This document shows positions 50,689 to 61,306 of a stretch of DNA of 64,000 nucleotides, one piece after another. The notes beneath the pieces were generated by a model. It did not search any database, was not told the DNA's origin, and was given only the letters and a program-made list of their open reading frames with translations. The stretch is from positions 620,001 to 684,000 of the forward strand of contig NZ_FZQR01000001.1 of assembly GCF_900199455.1 (NCBI RefSeq), given 5' to 3'. Position 1 is the first letter of the stretch. Every line of letters starts with the position of its first letter. The position numbers and the translations under genes were made by a program. The DNA comes from Mesorhizobium carmichaelinearum. Lineage in GTDB: Bacteria > Pseudomonadota > Alphaproteobacteria > Rhizobiales > Rhizobiaceae.

Positions 50689-50853
50689 ATGAGCAACCGC
50701 AGACTATTTTCCGCCCTGGGCGATCTCTTCACCACTTTTGGCAGCGCCGTCGCCGCGTCCCGCGCCGTGGAAGCCGGCCGCAAGCCGCGCGCCGACGATT
50801 TGCACAAGCTCGGCATGGACCCGGCCATCTTCAACAGAATCGGCCGTTTCTGA
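50689..50853 (+). CDS. small conserved-looking protein of unknown function, 54 aa
   Basis: It starts MSNRRLFSALGDLFTTFGSA and ends AIFNRIGRF. An excellent AAAGGA lies 7 bases before the ATG, stronger than most in the window. An amphipathic N-terminal helix is followed by a basic RKPRADDLHKLGMDP segment. I do not recognise a family with certainty; it recalls short DUF1127-like proteins but lacks their signature. It is the only plus-strand gene between 37921 and the end, located between divergent rimP and convergent trmB. Function unknown. Confidence 0.7.
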   Translation: MSNRRLFSALGDLFTTFGSAVAASRAVEAGRKPRADDLHKLGMDPAIFNRIGRF

Positions 50854-50882
50854 AAATTTCGCGAGGGTCGCCGTGAGGCCGC

Positions 50883-51584
50883 CTATTTCCTGACAAAGGT
50901 CAGATAGGCAGGCCGCCGGCCCTCGCGGATGGCCTTCGCCTCGTAACGCGTGCCCGGCCAGCCGTCGTAGGGACGGTGCCAGTCCGCCGCTTCCGCGGCC
51001 TGCCACGCAAAGGCGCGATGCGCCCGGCAATGCAGCAAGGTCCAGTTCACATACGTGTCGATATCGGACGCGAAGCGGAATTTTGAACCCGGTTTCAGGA
51101 CGCGCGCGAAACGCTCGAGATTGACCGGTCTGACGAAACGCCGCTTCCAGTGCTTCTTCTTCGGCCAGGGATCGGGATAGAGAAGATCGAGACCATCGAG
51201 CGAGGCCGGCGGCAGCCAGTCGAGCAGTCGGGTGGCGTCGTCGTCATGAACCCTGAGATTGGCCAGCGGCCTTGCCTGCACCGCCATCATCATCTTGGCC
51301 ATGCCGTTGACGAAGGGCTCGACGCCGATGAAGCCGGTCGCCGGCGACTCGATGGCGCGGTGCAAAAGATGCTCGCCGCCGCCAAAGCCGATCTCGAGCC
51401 GGACAGTCGAAACTTCAGTCTCAAACAGCGTGCGCAAATCCGACGGCGCTTCAGCCGTCAGATCGAGCCCGTAGGCGCCAAGCCCGCTTTCCAGGGCCGC
51501 TGCCTGCTGCGGGCGCACCGGCTTGCCGCGCCGACGACCGAAGAAGGCTTCGGTCGCACGGCTTGGCCTGTCTTGCGGGCTCAT
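50883..51584 (-). CDS. trmB: tRNA (guanine-N7)-methyltransferase
   Basis: A 233-aa SAM methyltransferase: [12 protein letters not shown] is the SAM loop, [18 protein letters not shown] the family signature with catalytic aspartate, and [17 protein letters not shown] the C-terminal motif. It makes m7G46 in tRNA. ATG at 51584 ([20 protein letters not shown]) is the conserved start; a longer upstream frame runs back into metK. It follows metK with 25 bases between. Confidence 0.95.
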   Translation of the reverse strand: MSPQDRPSRATEAFFGRRRGKPVRPQQAAALESGLGAYGLDLTAEAPSDLRTLFETEVSTVRLEIGFGGGEHLLHRAIESPATGFIGVEPFVNGMAKMMMAVQARPLANLRVHDDDATRLLDWLPPASLDGLDLLYPDPWPKKKHWKRRFVRPVNLERFARVLKPGSKFRFASDIDTYVNWTLLHCRAHRAFAWQAAEAADWHRPYDGWPGTRYEAKAIREGRRPAYLTFVRK

Positions 51585-51609
51585 CTGGTAACGCAAGGTC
51601 TGTCGCGGC

Positions 51610-52875
<1,266 letters not shown>

Positions 52876-52889
52876 GGGTGTCCCCTCTT

Positions 52890-53026
52890 GAAAAACGATC
52901 GGCAGGCTGCCGATTTTGGCGCGCCACGTGTTAGCGGGGCAAAGCGCCGCTCGTCAAGCGTTGCCGCCATTCTGGCACGACTGTCGATGTCGATATCTTG
53001 TGCCACCGGCGGCGAATGCCGCCGGT
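52890..53026 (-). promoter_or_regulatory. structured leader of metK
   Basis: Two stems lie between the upstream regulator and metK. A perfect 9-bp stem ACCGGCGGC/GCCGCCGGT with a 4-base loop spans 53005-53026. ATCGGCA/TGCCGAT with loop GCC spans 52898-52914 and is followed on minus by CGTTTTTC, a terminator-like end just 15 bases before the Shine-Dalgarno. It could be the end of the upstream transcript or an attenuator; no known SAM riboswitch consensus is recognised. Confidence 0.45.
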
Positions 53027-53044
53027 TCGAGGCGCATCGAGGGG

Positions 53045-53464
53045 TCAGTCGAGGTCGTCGGCGGCGAGCGACTTCACCAGGTCGATGATCCTGCGGCGCA
53101 CCTTGACGTCAGCGATCTTGACGAAGGCCCGGTTGAGCTGAAGGCCTTCGGGACTGCCGCAGAATTCGACGGCGAAAGCCATCGACGCATCTTCGGAAAA
53201 ACCACGGCCGGCCACCGCTTCCTGACCCGGCGCATCCTCGAAGAAGAAGGCGACAGGCACGCCGAGTATGGAGGCAATCGCCTGCAGCCGGCTGGCGCCG
53301 ACTCGGTTGGTACCCTTTTCATATTTCTGGATTTGTTGAAATGTGATGCCGAGATTCTCGCCCAGCTTTTCCTGGCTCATTCCGAGCATGTTGCGGCGAA
53401 GCCGGACGCGGCTTCCAACGTGGATGTCGATGGGATTCGGTTTCTTCTTGTTTTCTTCTGTCAT
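53045..53464 (-). CDS. phrR: XRE-family helix-turn-helix regulator (PhrR/PraR-like)
   Basis: A 139-aa regulator. The HTH runs about 15-70 (VRLRRNMLGMSQEKLGENLG, ITFQQIQKYEKGTNRVGASRL), followed by a conserved C-terminal domain. Gene order lnt-regulator-metK matches Sinorhizobium, where the low-pH-inducible phrR lies beside actA (the lnt homologue); in Rhizobium leguminosarum the relative PraR affects biofilm and quorum genes. GAGG precedes the ATG at 53464. The ligand is not known. The symbol is by synteny. Confidence 0.82.
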   Translation of the reverse strand: MTEENKKKPNPIDIHVGSRVRLRRNMLGMSQEKLGENLGITFQQIQKYEKGTNRVGASRLQAIASILGVPVAFFFEDAPGQEAVAGRGFSEDASMAFAVEFCGSPEGLQLNRAFVKIADVKVRRRIIDLVKSLAADDLD

Positions 53465-53510
53465 TTTTTCCTCGCCGAATTTTTTCGGCTTTGTGATTTT
53501 TTTCCCGCCC

Positions 53511-53535
53511 AAAAAAAGCCGGGGGCGACTGCCCC
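53511..53535 (-). terminator. intrinsic terminator after lnt
   Basis: On minus, GGGGC-AGTC-GCCCC followed by CGGC and seven T. It lies about 70 bases after the lnt stop and ahead of the regulator gene, so that gene likely has its own promoter near 53465-53510. Confidence 0.55.
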
Positions 53536-53602
53536 AACAGAACGTTCCACCGGCTTCGAGAAATTTCAGGCGATACAGTATGAGTTTCTAATGTGTCGAC
53601 TG

Positions 53603-55195
53603 TCAATTCACCCGTAGCCTTTGCCTTACGTTCAACAGCGCCCCCACAAGCGCAAACAGCAACATGATCAGCATTCCGTTAATGCGCCGCTGGCCCGAGG
53701 AAACGACCGTCTGTCCGGAAATCGGCACCTTCACATCGATGGCTCCACGCGCGTCGATCGCCAGCGCATCGACGATGCGTCCGTGTGGATCGACGACAGC
53801 CGAGATGCCGTTGTTGGCAGCACGCAGCAAGGGCAATCCGTTCTCCACCGCGCGAATCTGGGCCTGCCTGAAATGCTGGTACGGTCCCGGTGTGTCCCCG
53901 AACCAGGCATCATTGGTAACGTTCACAATAAGCTGCGCTGACGTAGCGTCAACTGCCACGAGATCGGGAAAGATCACCTCGTAACAGATAAATGGCAGGG
54001 CACGGATGCCGCCCGGCAGCGTGATCGCGTGGCGCTCGTTGCCGGCGGCGAACGTCACCGGCCCGGCGACAAGCTGTGCGATGCCGAAACGGTTGAACAG
54101 GTCGGCGAAAGGCAGATATTCGCCGAACGGCACCAGATGGACCTTGTCGACGGCGTCGGCGATTTCACCCTTGTCGTTGATCGCCACCACGGAATTGTAA
54201 TAGCGGCTGTCGGTGCTGGCCGCCGAGCCGCCTTCCTCGCGAACGACGCCGGCGATCAGCATCTGGCCATCGGCCAGCATGTCGCCCAGCGCCGTCAACG
54301 CGTCCGGGCGCTCGGTGAAAAGGAACGGCACCGAGGTTTCCGGCCAGAGAATGAGTTGTGGCTTGCCGTGACCGGGGTCCGGCGCCTTGGCGGACAGGCC
54401 GAGCAAGGTGGCGAAGATGCGGTCGCGCACCGAGGCGTCCCATTTTTCGCTGAGGTCGACGGCCGGCTGGACGATGCGGACATCCAGGCTGCGCTCCGCC
54501 GGCTTTTCAGGCGCGGCAAGCCTGACATAGCCGAAACCGACATGGGCAGATGCAAGCACGACGAACAGTGCCGCGCCCAGGCGAAGATGCCGGCGCGCCG
54601 CCAGCAGCGCCGGCATCGAAAAAACGAACACCGCAAGCGCGTTCATGCCGATCATGCCGGTCACCGAGACGCTCTGCATCAGAAGAGGCACCGGCATTGC
54701 CGCGTAGCCGATGGCATTCCAGGGAAAACCGGTGAACAGGAAGCCGCGCAGCCACTCGGTCAGCCCGAAGCCGAAGGCAAGGGCGGCGATGCGGCCGATA
54801 TCGCTGCTCCACAGGAGCCGGGCGACCATCGTTGCGAAGCCATAGAAAAAGGCGAGCGCGAAGGGAATGCCGACCACGGCGAAGGGAAGCGCCCAGGCAA
54901 AGTCATCGGCCTCGACCAGCAACGCCGAGCCGATCCACCAGAGACCGGCGAGAAAATAGCCGAAACCGAACCACCAGCCGACGGCGAAGGCCGGCCGCAA
55001 GCGCCGGAACAGGCTGCCGGAGGCTTCGCCGGTCGCGCCATCGAGCAGCCAGACCAGCAGCGGAAACGAGATGAAGCAGGCAGCGAAGAAATCGTAGGGT
55101 GCCTGGCCAAGCACCGCCAGCGCCCCGGCCAGAAAGGCCACGAGCGCCCGCCGCCAACCCCAAAGCAGAATTATCCGGCCGGCCAGGCGCTCCAT
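53603..55195 (-). CDS. lnt: apolipoprotein N-acyltransferase
   Basis: A 530-aa protein with about six to eight membrane spans (residues 5-225), then a nitrilase-like periplasmic domain. The catalytic triad is E286 (LWPETSVPF), K351 ([12 protein letters not shown]) and C404 ([11 protein letters not shown]). A final membrane helix is near 505-525. It adds the third acyl chain to lipoproteins in the inner membrane. It is the homologue of Sinorhizobium actA, needed for acid tolerance. GGAAG lies 5 bases before the ATG at 55195. Confidence 0.96.
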   Translation of the reverse strand: MERLAGRIILLWGWRRALVAFLAGALAVLGQAPYDFFAACFISFPLLVWLLDGATGEASGSLFRRLRPAFAVGWWFGFGYFLAGLWWIGSALLVEADDFAWALPFAVVGIPFALAFFYGFATMVARLLWSSDIGRIAALAFGFGLTEWLRGFLFTGFPWNAIGYAAMPVPLLMQSVSVTGMIGMNALAVFVFSMPALLAARRHLRLGAALFVVLASAHVGFGYVRLAAPEKPAERSLDVRIVQPAVDLSEKWDASVRDRIFATLLGLSAKAPDPGHGKPQLILWPETSVPFLFTERPDALTALGDMLADGQMLIAGVVREEGGSAASTDSRYYNSVVAINDKGEIADAVDKVHLVPFGEYLPFADLFNRFGIAQLVAGPVTFAAGNERHAITLPGGIRALPFICYEVIFPDLVAVDATSAQLIVNVTNDAWFGDTPGPYQHFRQAQIRAVENGLPLLRAANNGISAVVDPHGRIVDALAIDARGAIDVKVPISGQTVVSSGQRRINGMLIMLLFALVGALLNVRQRLRVN

Positions 55196-55292
55196 GCAAA
55201 CTTCCGAGTCGCGCGAATCAAGACGCAAGATTTATCAGGCCGCGGCCCGCGCTCCAAACGCCGGGCTGTTAGCGGCGATGACCCGTTGCGCG

Positions 55293-55763
55293 CTACCGGT
55301 GCCAGCCGTCAATGCGCAGACCGCTCAACCGCTCGGCCTCTTCGCGGGACACGCAACGGATGGGCTGGGTGAAGGTCCAGACATGGCCCTCGGGATCGCG
55401 CGCACGGTACTGGCGTTCGCCGTAGAACTGGTCCGTCGGCTCCTGGATTATGTCAGCGCCGGCCGCCCGCGCCTGCTCGCAATGCGCGTCCAGGCCGTCC
55501 TTCAGCCTGACATAGACGGACTGCGTGTTCTTGCCCGAGACCGAAGCCGGGCTCGCGACATAATCGCTCCATTCGGAATCGACGATGATATAGCAATCGC
55601 CGAAGCGCATCTCGGCGTGGACGAGGTTTCCGTCGGCGTCGCTGACCACCATGCTGCGCTCGAAGCCGAAGGCACTTTCCAGCCACGCCAGTGCTGCGCG
55701 AGGATTTTTGTAGAAGACCCCGGACCCCAGACTTGAATGCTTGAATGGGTCGTCCACCGTCAT
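55293..55763 (-). CDS. VOC (glyoxalase/PhnB-like) superfamily protein
   Basis: A 156-aa protein with paired beta-alpha-beta-beta-beta units (NPRAALAWLESAFGFER; VRLKDGLDAHCEQARAAGAD; RDPEGHVWTFTQ). A metal or substrate is bound between halves in this superfamily. The exact reaction is unknown. It lies 14 bases after corC and 97 bases before lnt, all on minus, so it is placed inside the corC-lnt unit that is contiguous in Sinorhizobium as I recall it. Confidence 0.82.
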   Translation of the reverse strand: MTVDDPFKHSSLGSGVFYKNPRAALAWLESAFGFERSMVVSDADGNLVHAEMRFGDCYIIVDSEWSDYVASPASVSGKNTQSVYVRLKDGLDAHCEQARAAGADIIQEPTDQFYGERQYRARDPEGHVWTFTQPIRCVSREEAERLSGLRIDGWHR

Positions 55764-55777
55764 CGGCAGCGGAACGC

Positions 55778-56854
55778 TCAGGCCTGCTCGGTGCGTGCCG
55801 TTGCGCGGCGGCGGCGCTCGCCCTTCTGGCTCTGCACGATGCGCACGCGCTTGACGCGGCGCGGATCGGCATCGAGGACATGGAACTCGAAGCCTGGAAT
55901 GGCCTGCACCACCTCGCCTCGCGCCGGCACGCGGCCAAGCGTGTTGAAGATCATGCCGCCGATCGTGTCGACATATTCGCCATGTTCGCCGGCGGCGAAA
56001 TCCTCGCCGATCATCTTGGCGACCTCGTCGATCTCGGCCTTGCCGTCGACGATGAAGACGCCGTCACCGGCCTGAGTGATCATCGGCTCGTCGTCGTCAT
56101 GTTCGTCCTCGATATCGCCGACGACCATCTCGACAATGTCCTCGAGCGAGACAAGCCCGTCCGTGCCGCCATATTCATCGATGACCAGCGCCATCTGCGT
56201 GCGCGTCGTCTGCATGCGGCCCATCAGGTCGGAAGCAAGCATCGAGGGCGGCACGAACAGCACCTGGCGGATCAGATTGAGCTCGCCGATGGTGCGTGCA
56301 AGGTCGACCTGTGCGAGATCGAGTTGCGTGGCGGCAGGGGTTTTCCTGGTCGTGCGGCCCTTCTTGACGCGCGCAAGCTTGGTGATGTGGGCCAGCACGT
56401 CACGGATATGGACCATGCCGCGCGGGTCGTCGAGCGTCTCGGAATAGACCGGCATGCGGGAATGGCCGGACTGTTCGAAGGTACCCAGGAGGTCGCCGAG
56501 CGTCGTGGTGATCTCGACCGCCTCGATATCGGCGCGCGGCACCATGACGTCCTCGACGCGCACCTCGCGCAGCCGCAGGATGTTGTTGAGCATGGCGCGC
56601 TCGCCAGGCGAGAAGGCGCCGGCATCGCTGGCGGTCTCGGCCAGCGCGCCGGCGATTTCCTCGCGCAGGCTGGTGCCGTTGCGTTGCCTAAAGAGGCCCA
56701 AAACACGGTCGAACAGGGAGGGTCCGGCAGGCGAAGGCTCACTGGCAACGCTGCCGGTACCAGTACTCGGACTTGATCCCTCTTCCGACGTATCGGAAGC
56801 CTTGGGCGCACTGCCGGCGTCGGGGCGGGCGGCAGTCTCTGGTTTGTCGTTCAT
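55778..56854 (-). CDS. corC: CorC/HlyC-family CBS-domain transporter-associated protein
   Basis: A 358-aa protein: Pro/Ser-rich tail (1-45), two CBS domains (about 100-235, MVPRADIEAVEI and VIDEYGGTDGLVSLEDIVE), and the CorC_HlyC C-terminal domain (about 250-335). There are no membrane spans. It modulates cation efflux in relatives. In the conserved order ybeY-corC-lnt. It begins 27 bases after the ybeY stop. Confidence 0.9.
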   Translation of the reverse strand: MNDKPETAARPDAGSAPKASDTSEEGSSPSTGTGSVASEPSPAGPSLFDRVLGLFRQRNGTSLREEIAGALAETASDAGAFSPGERAMLNNILRLREVRVEDVMVPRADIEAVEITTTLGDLLGTFEQSGHSRMPVYSETLDDPRGMVHIRDVLAHITKLARVKKGRTTRKTPAATQLDLAQVDLARTIGELNLIRQVLFVPPSMLASDLMGRMQTTRTQMALVIDEYGGTDGLVSLEDIVEMVVGDIEDEHDDDEPMITQAGDGVFIVDGKAEIDEVAKMIGEDFAAGEHGEYVDTIGGMIFNTLGRVPARGEVVQAIPGFEFHVLDADPRRVKRVRIVQSQKGERRRRATARTEQA

Positions 56855-56881
56855 CGTCGTCCGGTCAATTGTCAGATGTAG

Positions 56882-57382
56882 TTACGCGTAGGGATCGGGA
56901 ATGGCAAGCCTTGCGAGCGCTGCGCGTTCGATGGCCTCCATCTCCTCGGCCTCGGTATCGGTCTCGTGATCGTAGCCCAGCAAATGCAGCAGGCCGTGGA
57001 TGACGAGATGGGTGATATGGTTCTCGACGGGCTTGTCTTCCAGTGCCGCTTCGCGTGAAACCGTCTCGGCGGCGAGCACGATATCGCCCAGCATCGGCGG
57101 CAGCGGGCCGCCTTCTACAAACGGAAAAGCCGGGAAAGACAAGACGTTGGTGGGTTTGTCCTTGCCGCGCCAGCCGGCGTTGAGGGTCCGGATATGGGCG
57201 TCGTCGGAAAAAACGACGCTGAGTTCGGAACGGCCCGTCACGCCGGTCTCGGCGAAAGCAGCGCCAACCGCGCGATTGACCAGCCGCGTCAGGCTGGCCT
57301 CATCGGGCCAATCGCCCGCTTCGACCGATATATCGATGTCGACGGGAGGATCCCCGTCGCCGGATATTTTGTGCTCAGGCAT
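56882..57382 (-). CDS. ybeY: rRNA maturation endoribonuclease YbeY
   Basis: A 166-aa zinc protein. The signature [11 protein letters not shown] gives H129, H133 and H139. It takes part in 16S rRNA 3' maturation and 70S quality control; in Sinorhizobium it also affects small-RNA regulation. It begins 18 bases after phoH. The N-terminal 15 residues are variable. Confidence 0.96.
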   Translation of the reverse strand: MPEHKISGDGDPPVDIDISVEAGDWPDEASLTRLVNRAVGAAFAETGVTGRSELSVVFSDDAHIRTLNAGWRGKDKPTNVLSFPAFPFVEGGPLPPMLGDIVLAAETVSREAALEDKPVENHITHLVIHGLLHLLGYDHETDTEAEEMEAIERAALARLAIPDPYA

Positions 57383-57400
57383 GCAGCCGCATCGCCGAGA

Positions 57401-58477
57401 TCAATTTTCGGCACCCAGGCCGCGCGCCAGCTTGGCGTCGCGGTCATAGGCCCTGACGATTTCCGCCACCAGCGGATGGCGAACGACGTCGATATCGTTG
57501 AAGCGCACGGTGACCGCGCCGGCGACGCCGTCGAGGACACGCAAGGCTTCGACCAGGCCCGATTTGGTACTCGGAGGGAGGTCGATCTGCGTCGGATCGC
57601 CGGTGACGATCATGCGCGAGTTCTCGCCGAGACGGGTCAGGAACATCTTCATCTGCATCGGCGTGGTGTTCTGCGCCTCGTCGAGGATGACGGCGGCATG
57701 CGCCAGCGTGCGGCCGCGCATGAAGGCGAGCGGGGCGATTTCAATGACTTCGGCGGCAATGGCGCGTTCGACCTTGTCGGCCGGCATCATGTCGTAGAGC
57801 GCATCGTAAAGCGGCCGCAGATAGGGATCGACCTTCTCCTTCATGTCGCCAGGCAGGAAGCCCAGCCGCTCGCCGGCCTCGACGGCCGGCCGCGACAGGA
57901 TGATGCGCTCGACCATGCCGCGCTCCAGCAGCATCGCCGCGTGCGCCACTGCCAGATAGGTCTTGCCGGTGCCGGCCGGACCGATGCCGAACACCAGCTC
58001 CGACCGCTCCAGCGCCCGCATATAGGCATCCTGGTTCAGCGAACGGGCATAGATCGTCTTCTTGCGGGTGGCGATCTGGGCGGCCGAGACCTTGCCCTTG
58101 CGCTCCAGCGTCGGCAGCGTCAGCTGATCGTCGGCGGCGACCGCCATGCGCACGGCACCATCGACATCGGACTGGCCGATATCGACGCCCTTCTGCAGAA
58201 TCCCGTAGAGATTGTCCAAGGCGCGGCGCGCCTGTTCGGCGGCAGAAGCCGACCCCTTGATGGTCAGCTGGTTGCCGCGCGAGCGGATGTCGACGCCAAG
58301 CTTCTGCTCGAGCCGGGCGAGGTTCTCGTCGAACTGACCGTAAAGGGCGCTGGCAAGCTTGTTGTTGTCGAAAGTCAGAACGATGTGCGCCATGTCAGAA
58401 GCCCCAGATGCCGGTACCGGGGGCAGGTTCTTCAGCTCTGCTGCGCTCAACCGTCTCTCCTCATCTGCCGAGACCAT
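57401..58477 (-). CDS. phoH: PhoH family ATPase
   Basis: A 358-aa protein with an N-terminal KH-like segment (DIRSRGNQLTIKG) and a PhoH ATPase domain: Walker A GPAGTGKT at 166-173 and VILDEAQNTTPMQMKMFLTR as Walker B. It is linked to RNA metabolism and in many genomes to ybeY, as here. The ATG shares one base with the miaB stop (TGATG), so it is coupled. Confidence 0.94.
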   Translation of the reverse strand: MVSADEERRLSAAELKNLPPVPASGASDMAHIVLTFDNNKLASALYGQFDENLARLEQKLGVDIRSRGNQLTIKGSASAAEQARRALDNLYGILQKGVDIGQSDVDGAVRMAVAADDQLTLPTLERKGKVSAAQIATRKKTIYARSLNQDAYMRALERSELVFGIGPAGTGKTYLAVAHAAMLLERGMVERIILSRPAVEAGERLGFLPGDMKEKVDPYLRPLYDALYDMMPADKVERAIAAEVIEIAPLAFMRGRTLAHAAVILDEAQNTTPMQMKMFLTRLGENSRMIVTGDPTQIDLPPSTKSGLVEALRVLDGVAGAVTVRFNDIDVVRHPLVAEIVRAYDRDAKLARGLGAEN

Positions 58478-59898
58478 CAGGCCAATTCGGCGAACAGGCT
58501 ATTGTAGCCCGTCTTCGTGATTCGCACCTGGATAATGTCACCGATTTCGCCGGCCTTTTCATCAACAATAACCGGCTGCAGCCAAGGTGAGCGGCCGACC
58601 TTCTGGCCAGCCTGCCGGCCGGGCTTCTCGATCAGCGTGTCGATGGTGCTGCCGACCAGGCTCGAGCCGAAGTCCTGCTGCTGTTTCAACAGCAGTGCCT
58701 GCAGGCGCTGCAGCCGCTCGTCCTTGACCGTTTCCGGCACGTGATCGGCCATCTCGGCGCCCGGCGTGCCTGGGCGCGGCGAATATTTGAACGAAAAGGC
58801 CGAGGCATAGTTCACCTGGCGCACCAGTTCCATGGTCGCCTCGAAATCGGCCTCCGTCTCGCCGGGGAAGCCGACGATGAAATCGCCGGACAAAGCAATA
58901 TCGGGCCGGGCGGTGCGAATGCGGTCGAGCAGCGCCAGATAATCCCGGGCCGTATGCCTGCGGTTCATCGCCTTGAGGATACGGTCGGACCCCGATTGCA
59001 CCGGCAGATGCAGATAAGGCATCAGCGACGGCAGGTCGCGGTGGGCAGCGATCAGTTCGTCGTCCATGTCGCGCGGATGGCTGGTGGTGTAGCGCAGCCG
59101 CGTCAGTCCGGGGATTTCGGCCAACCGGAACAGCAGGCGGCCAAGGCCCCACTCCTCGGTCTTGCCCCCTTTGGTCTCGCCCTGGCCGTGCCAGGCATTG
59201 ACGTTCTGGCCAAGCAGCGTCACCTCGCGCACGCCGGCTTCAGCCAGGCGCTCGGCTTCAGCGACGATCTGCGCCACTGGCCGCGACACTTCCGAACCCC
59301 TGGTATAGGGCACGACGCAGAAGGTGCAGAACTTATCGCAGCCTTCCTGCACGGTGAGGAAGGCGGTGACGCCGCGCTTGATCACCTCGGCGCGCTTCGG
59401 CTGCGGCAAATGGTCGAATTTGTCCTCGATGGCGTAGTCGGTCTCGACGATCTTCTCGCCACGGCGCACCCTCGCCAGCACGTCGGGCAGACGGTGATAG
59501 GTCTGCGGCCCGATGACCAGGTCGACGGCGGGTGAGCGCCTGATGATCTCGGCACCCTCGGCCTGCGCCACGCAGCCGGCGACACCGATCAGCATTTCGC
59601 GGCCGGCACTAGCGCGTTCCGCCTTCATATCGCGGATGCGGCCGAGCTCGGAATAGACCTTTTCCGCAGCCTTCTCCCTGATGTGGCAGGTGTTGAGCAG
59701 CACCAGATCGGCCTCGTCGATGGCATCGGTCGCGGTATAGCCGTCGGCGGCCAGCGCATCGCCCATGCGCTGTGAATCATAGACGTTCATCTGGCAGCCA
59801 TAGGTCTTGATGAAGACCTTTTTCGCTGTCGTGGCGCGCGCAGCCGGCTGCCCGGCCACGGTGCCGATGTCGTCGCTTTCAATCGTGTTCAAGTCCAT
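58477..59898 (-). CDS. miaB: tRNA-2-methylthio-N6-dimethylallyladenosine synthase MiaB
   Basis: A 473-aa radical-SAM methylthiotransferase. The N-terminal domain holds C35, C71 and C109 ([23 protein letters not shown]) for the auxiliary cluster. The radical-SAM cluster is C187, C191 and C194 (GCDKFCTFC). A TRAM domain ends the protein. It thiomethylates position 37 of tRNAs. ATG at 59898 is chosen; the open frame extends to a TTG at 59928. Confidence 0.97.
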   Translation of the reverse strand: MDLNTIESDDIGTVAGQPAARATTAKKVFIKTYGCQMNVYDSQRMGDALAADGYTATDAIDEADLVLLNTCHIREKAAEKVYSELGRIRDMKAERASAGREMLIGVAGCVAQAEGAEIIRRSPAVDLVIGPQTYHRLPDVLARVRRGEKIVETDYAIEDKFDHLPQPKRAEVIKRGVTAFLTVQEGCDKFCTFCVVPYTRGSEVSRPVAQIVAEAERLAEAGVREVTLLGQNVNAWHGQGETKGGKTEEWGLGRLLFRLAEIPGLTRLRYTTSHPRDMDDELIAAHRDLPSLMPYLHLPVQSGSDRILKAMNRRHTARDYLALLDRIRTARPDIALSGDFIVGFPGETEADFEATMELVRQVNYASAFSFKYSPRPGTPGAEMADHVPETVKDERLQRLQALLLKQQQDFGSSLVGSTIDTLIEKPGRQAGQKVGRSPWLQPVIVDEKAGEIGDIIQVRITKTGYNSLFAELA

Positions 59899-59983
59899 CC
59901 GGCGGCTTCTAACGCCTTTCCGTGACAAAAAACAGACGATTCTCCGCTACGGCGGTCATGTGCTCGGTAGACACTGGCCTGTG

Positions 59984-60784
59984 CTAGCGGCTCGGACGCG
60001 GATCGGCGAGTGCCGCCTGCATCATCTCGCGCACCTGGCTCTCCATCAGCCTTGCCGTTTCCTTGCGGTTCGAGCCCTTGGCAAAGGCGATCGGCTCGCC
60101 GAAATGCACCTCGACGTCGAGCGCGCCTTCCGCCATCAGCACCTTGAGATGCGGCATCAAATCCTCGTCGCCGATCCAGGCCGAGATCGGCCGGTGGCGA
60201 CGGCCGAGCGGCACGCCATGCAGGCGCGTATAGGCGATCGCCACCGGCTGGATGAATACCTGCTCGGCCGCACCCTCCGAAATCGCCATCGAGGCAGCGC
60301 CGAACAGCGTGCTTTTGAAGGGCAGGACGGCGTTGCCGTCACCGGTCGAACCTTCGGCGAACAGCACCATGGCGTCGCCCTTGGCCATGCGGCTGGCGAT
60401 CTCGCTGGCCTGGTCGCCTGAGGAGCGCTTGCGCTCGCGTTCGATGAAGACGGTGCGCTGCAGTTTCGACAGCATGCCGATCAGCGGCCAGCCTTCCATA
60501 TCGGCCCTGGCGATGAATTTCACATCGGCAAAAGAGCCCAGCACCATGATGTCGGTCCAGGAGATGTGGTTTGCGGCAACCAGCAAGGGCCGCTTGTCGG
60601 ACAGCGTCCCCTTGACATGGACGTGCATGCCAAGCGCCCTAAGGATCAGCCTGTGCCAGATCTTGAGAATGACGGTTTCCGGCCACCAGCCGGTCTTCAT
60701 CGACAGGATCTGCAATGGCACCAGGACCAGCGAACCGGCGACGACAAGGCCCAGGGCCAGGAAAATCCTGATTTTTCCGATCAT
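59984..60784 (-). CDS. olsA: 1-acylglycerol-3-phosphate-type acyltransferase, probably OlsA-like
   Basis: A 266-aa PlsC-fold enzyme with an N-terminal membrane anchor, the H73-x4-D78 motif (NHISWTD) and FAEGSTGDG. Sinorhizobium olsA, which acylates lyso-ornithine lipid, is next to miaB in the same arrangement, so the orthology is by synteny; a plain PlsC role is possible. The rimI stop is 27 bases upstream. No olsB is in the window. Confidence 0.8.
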   Translation of the reverse strand: MIGKIRIFLALGLVVAGSLVLVPLQILSMKTGWWPETVILKIWHRLILRALGMHVHVKGTLSDKRPLLVAANHISWTDIMVLGSFADVKFIARADMEGWPLIGMLSKLQRTVFIERERKRSSGDQASEIASRMAKGDAMVLFAEGSTGDGNAVLPFKSTLFGAASMAISEGAAEQVFIQPVAIAYTRLHGVPLGRRHRPISAWIGDEDLMPHLKVLMAEGALDVEVHFGEPIAFAKGSNRKETARLMESQVREMMQAALADPRPSR

Positions 60785-60811
60785 ACTGTCCTGCGCCTAC
60801 CCGATCTCTGG

Positions 60812-61306
60812 CTAGCGAAGATCGCGGCGCATGACAAGCGCACCGGTCGGACCGCGGTCGGGCGACTTGTAGTAATCCGGGCGCTTGCCGACTTCGCGGA
60901 AGCCCAGCCGACGGTAGAGAGCGATCGCGGCGACATTGGTCTCGTCGACCTCGAGGAACAGAGCTTCGGCGCGCTGCGAGTGCAGTTCGCGCAGCACCGC
61001 ATCCATCAACTGCCAGCCCAGTCCCTGCCGGCGATGCGAGCGCGCCACCGCGACGGTCAGGATCTCGCCCTCGCCGGCGGCCAGCCTCGCCAGCACGAAG
61101 CCGACCGGTGGCTTGGCGCCCTGTCCGGTTTCGCGTGCGGCATAACCGAACACGGTGTCCTGTTCGAGCAAGGCGGCGAACTCGCCATCGGTCCACGGGC
61201 GGACAAAGTCCTCGCGGTGCAGCAACGACACCGCCAGGCTGTCGGTGATCCTGAGCGGCTCGAGAGCATAGTCCCGGCGGCGCGGTTGGAGAAAAGGTAT
61301 GCGCAT
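60812..61306 (-). CDS. rimI: ribosomal-protein-alanine N-acetyltransferase
   Basis: A 164-aa GNAT with the acetyl-CoA-binding segment EILTVAVARSHRRQGLGWQL and RRLGFREVGKRPDYYK. It acetylates the N-terminal alanine of S18. It is coupled to tsaB by a shared base (TAATG), the usual tsaB-rimI pairing. Confidence 0.92.
   Translation of the reverse strand: MRIPFLQPRRRDYALEPLRITDSLAVSLLHREDFVRPWTDGEFAALLEQDTVFGYAARETGQGAKPPVGFVLARLAAGEGEILTVAVARSHRRQGLGWQLMDAVLRELHSQRAEALFLEVDETNVAAIALYRRLGFREVGKRPDYYKSPDRGPTGALVMRRDLR

Noticed and set aside
52876..53044. A known SAM riboswitch
   Set aside because: I could not match a SAM-I, SAM-II or SAM/SAH consensus by eye, so only a structured leader is recorded.
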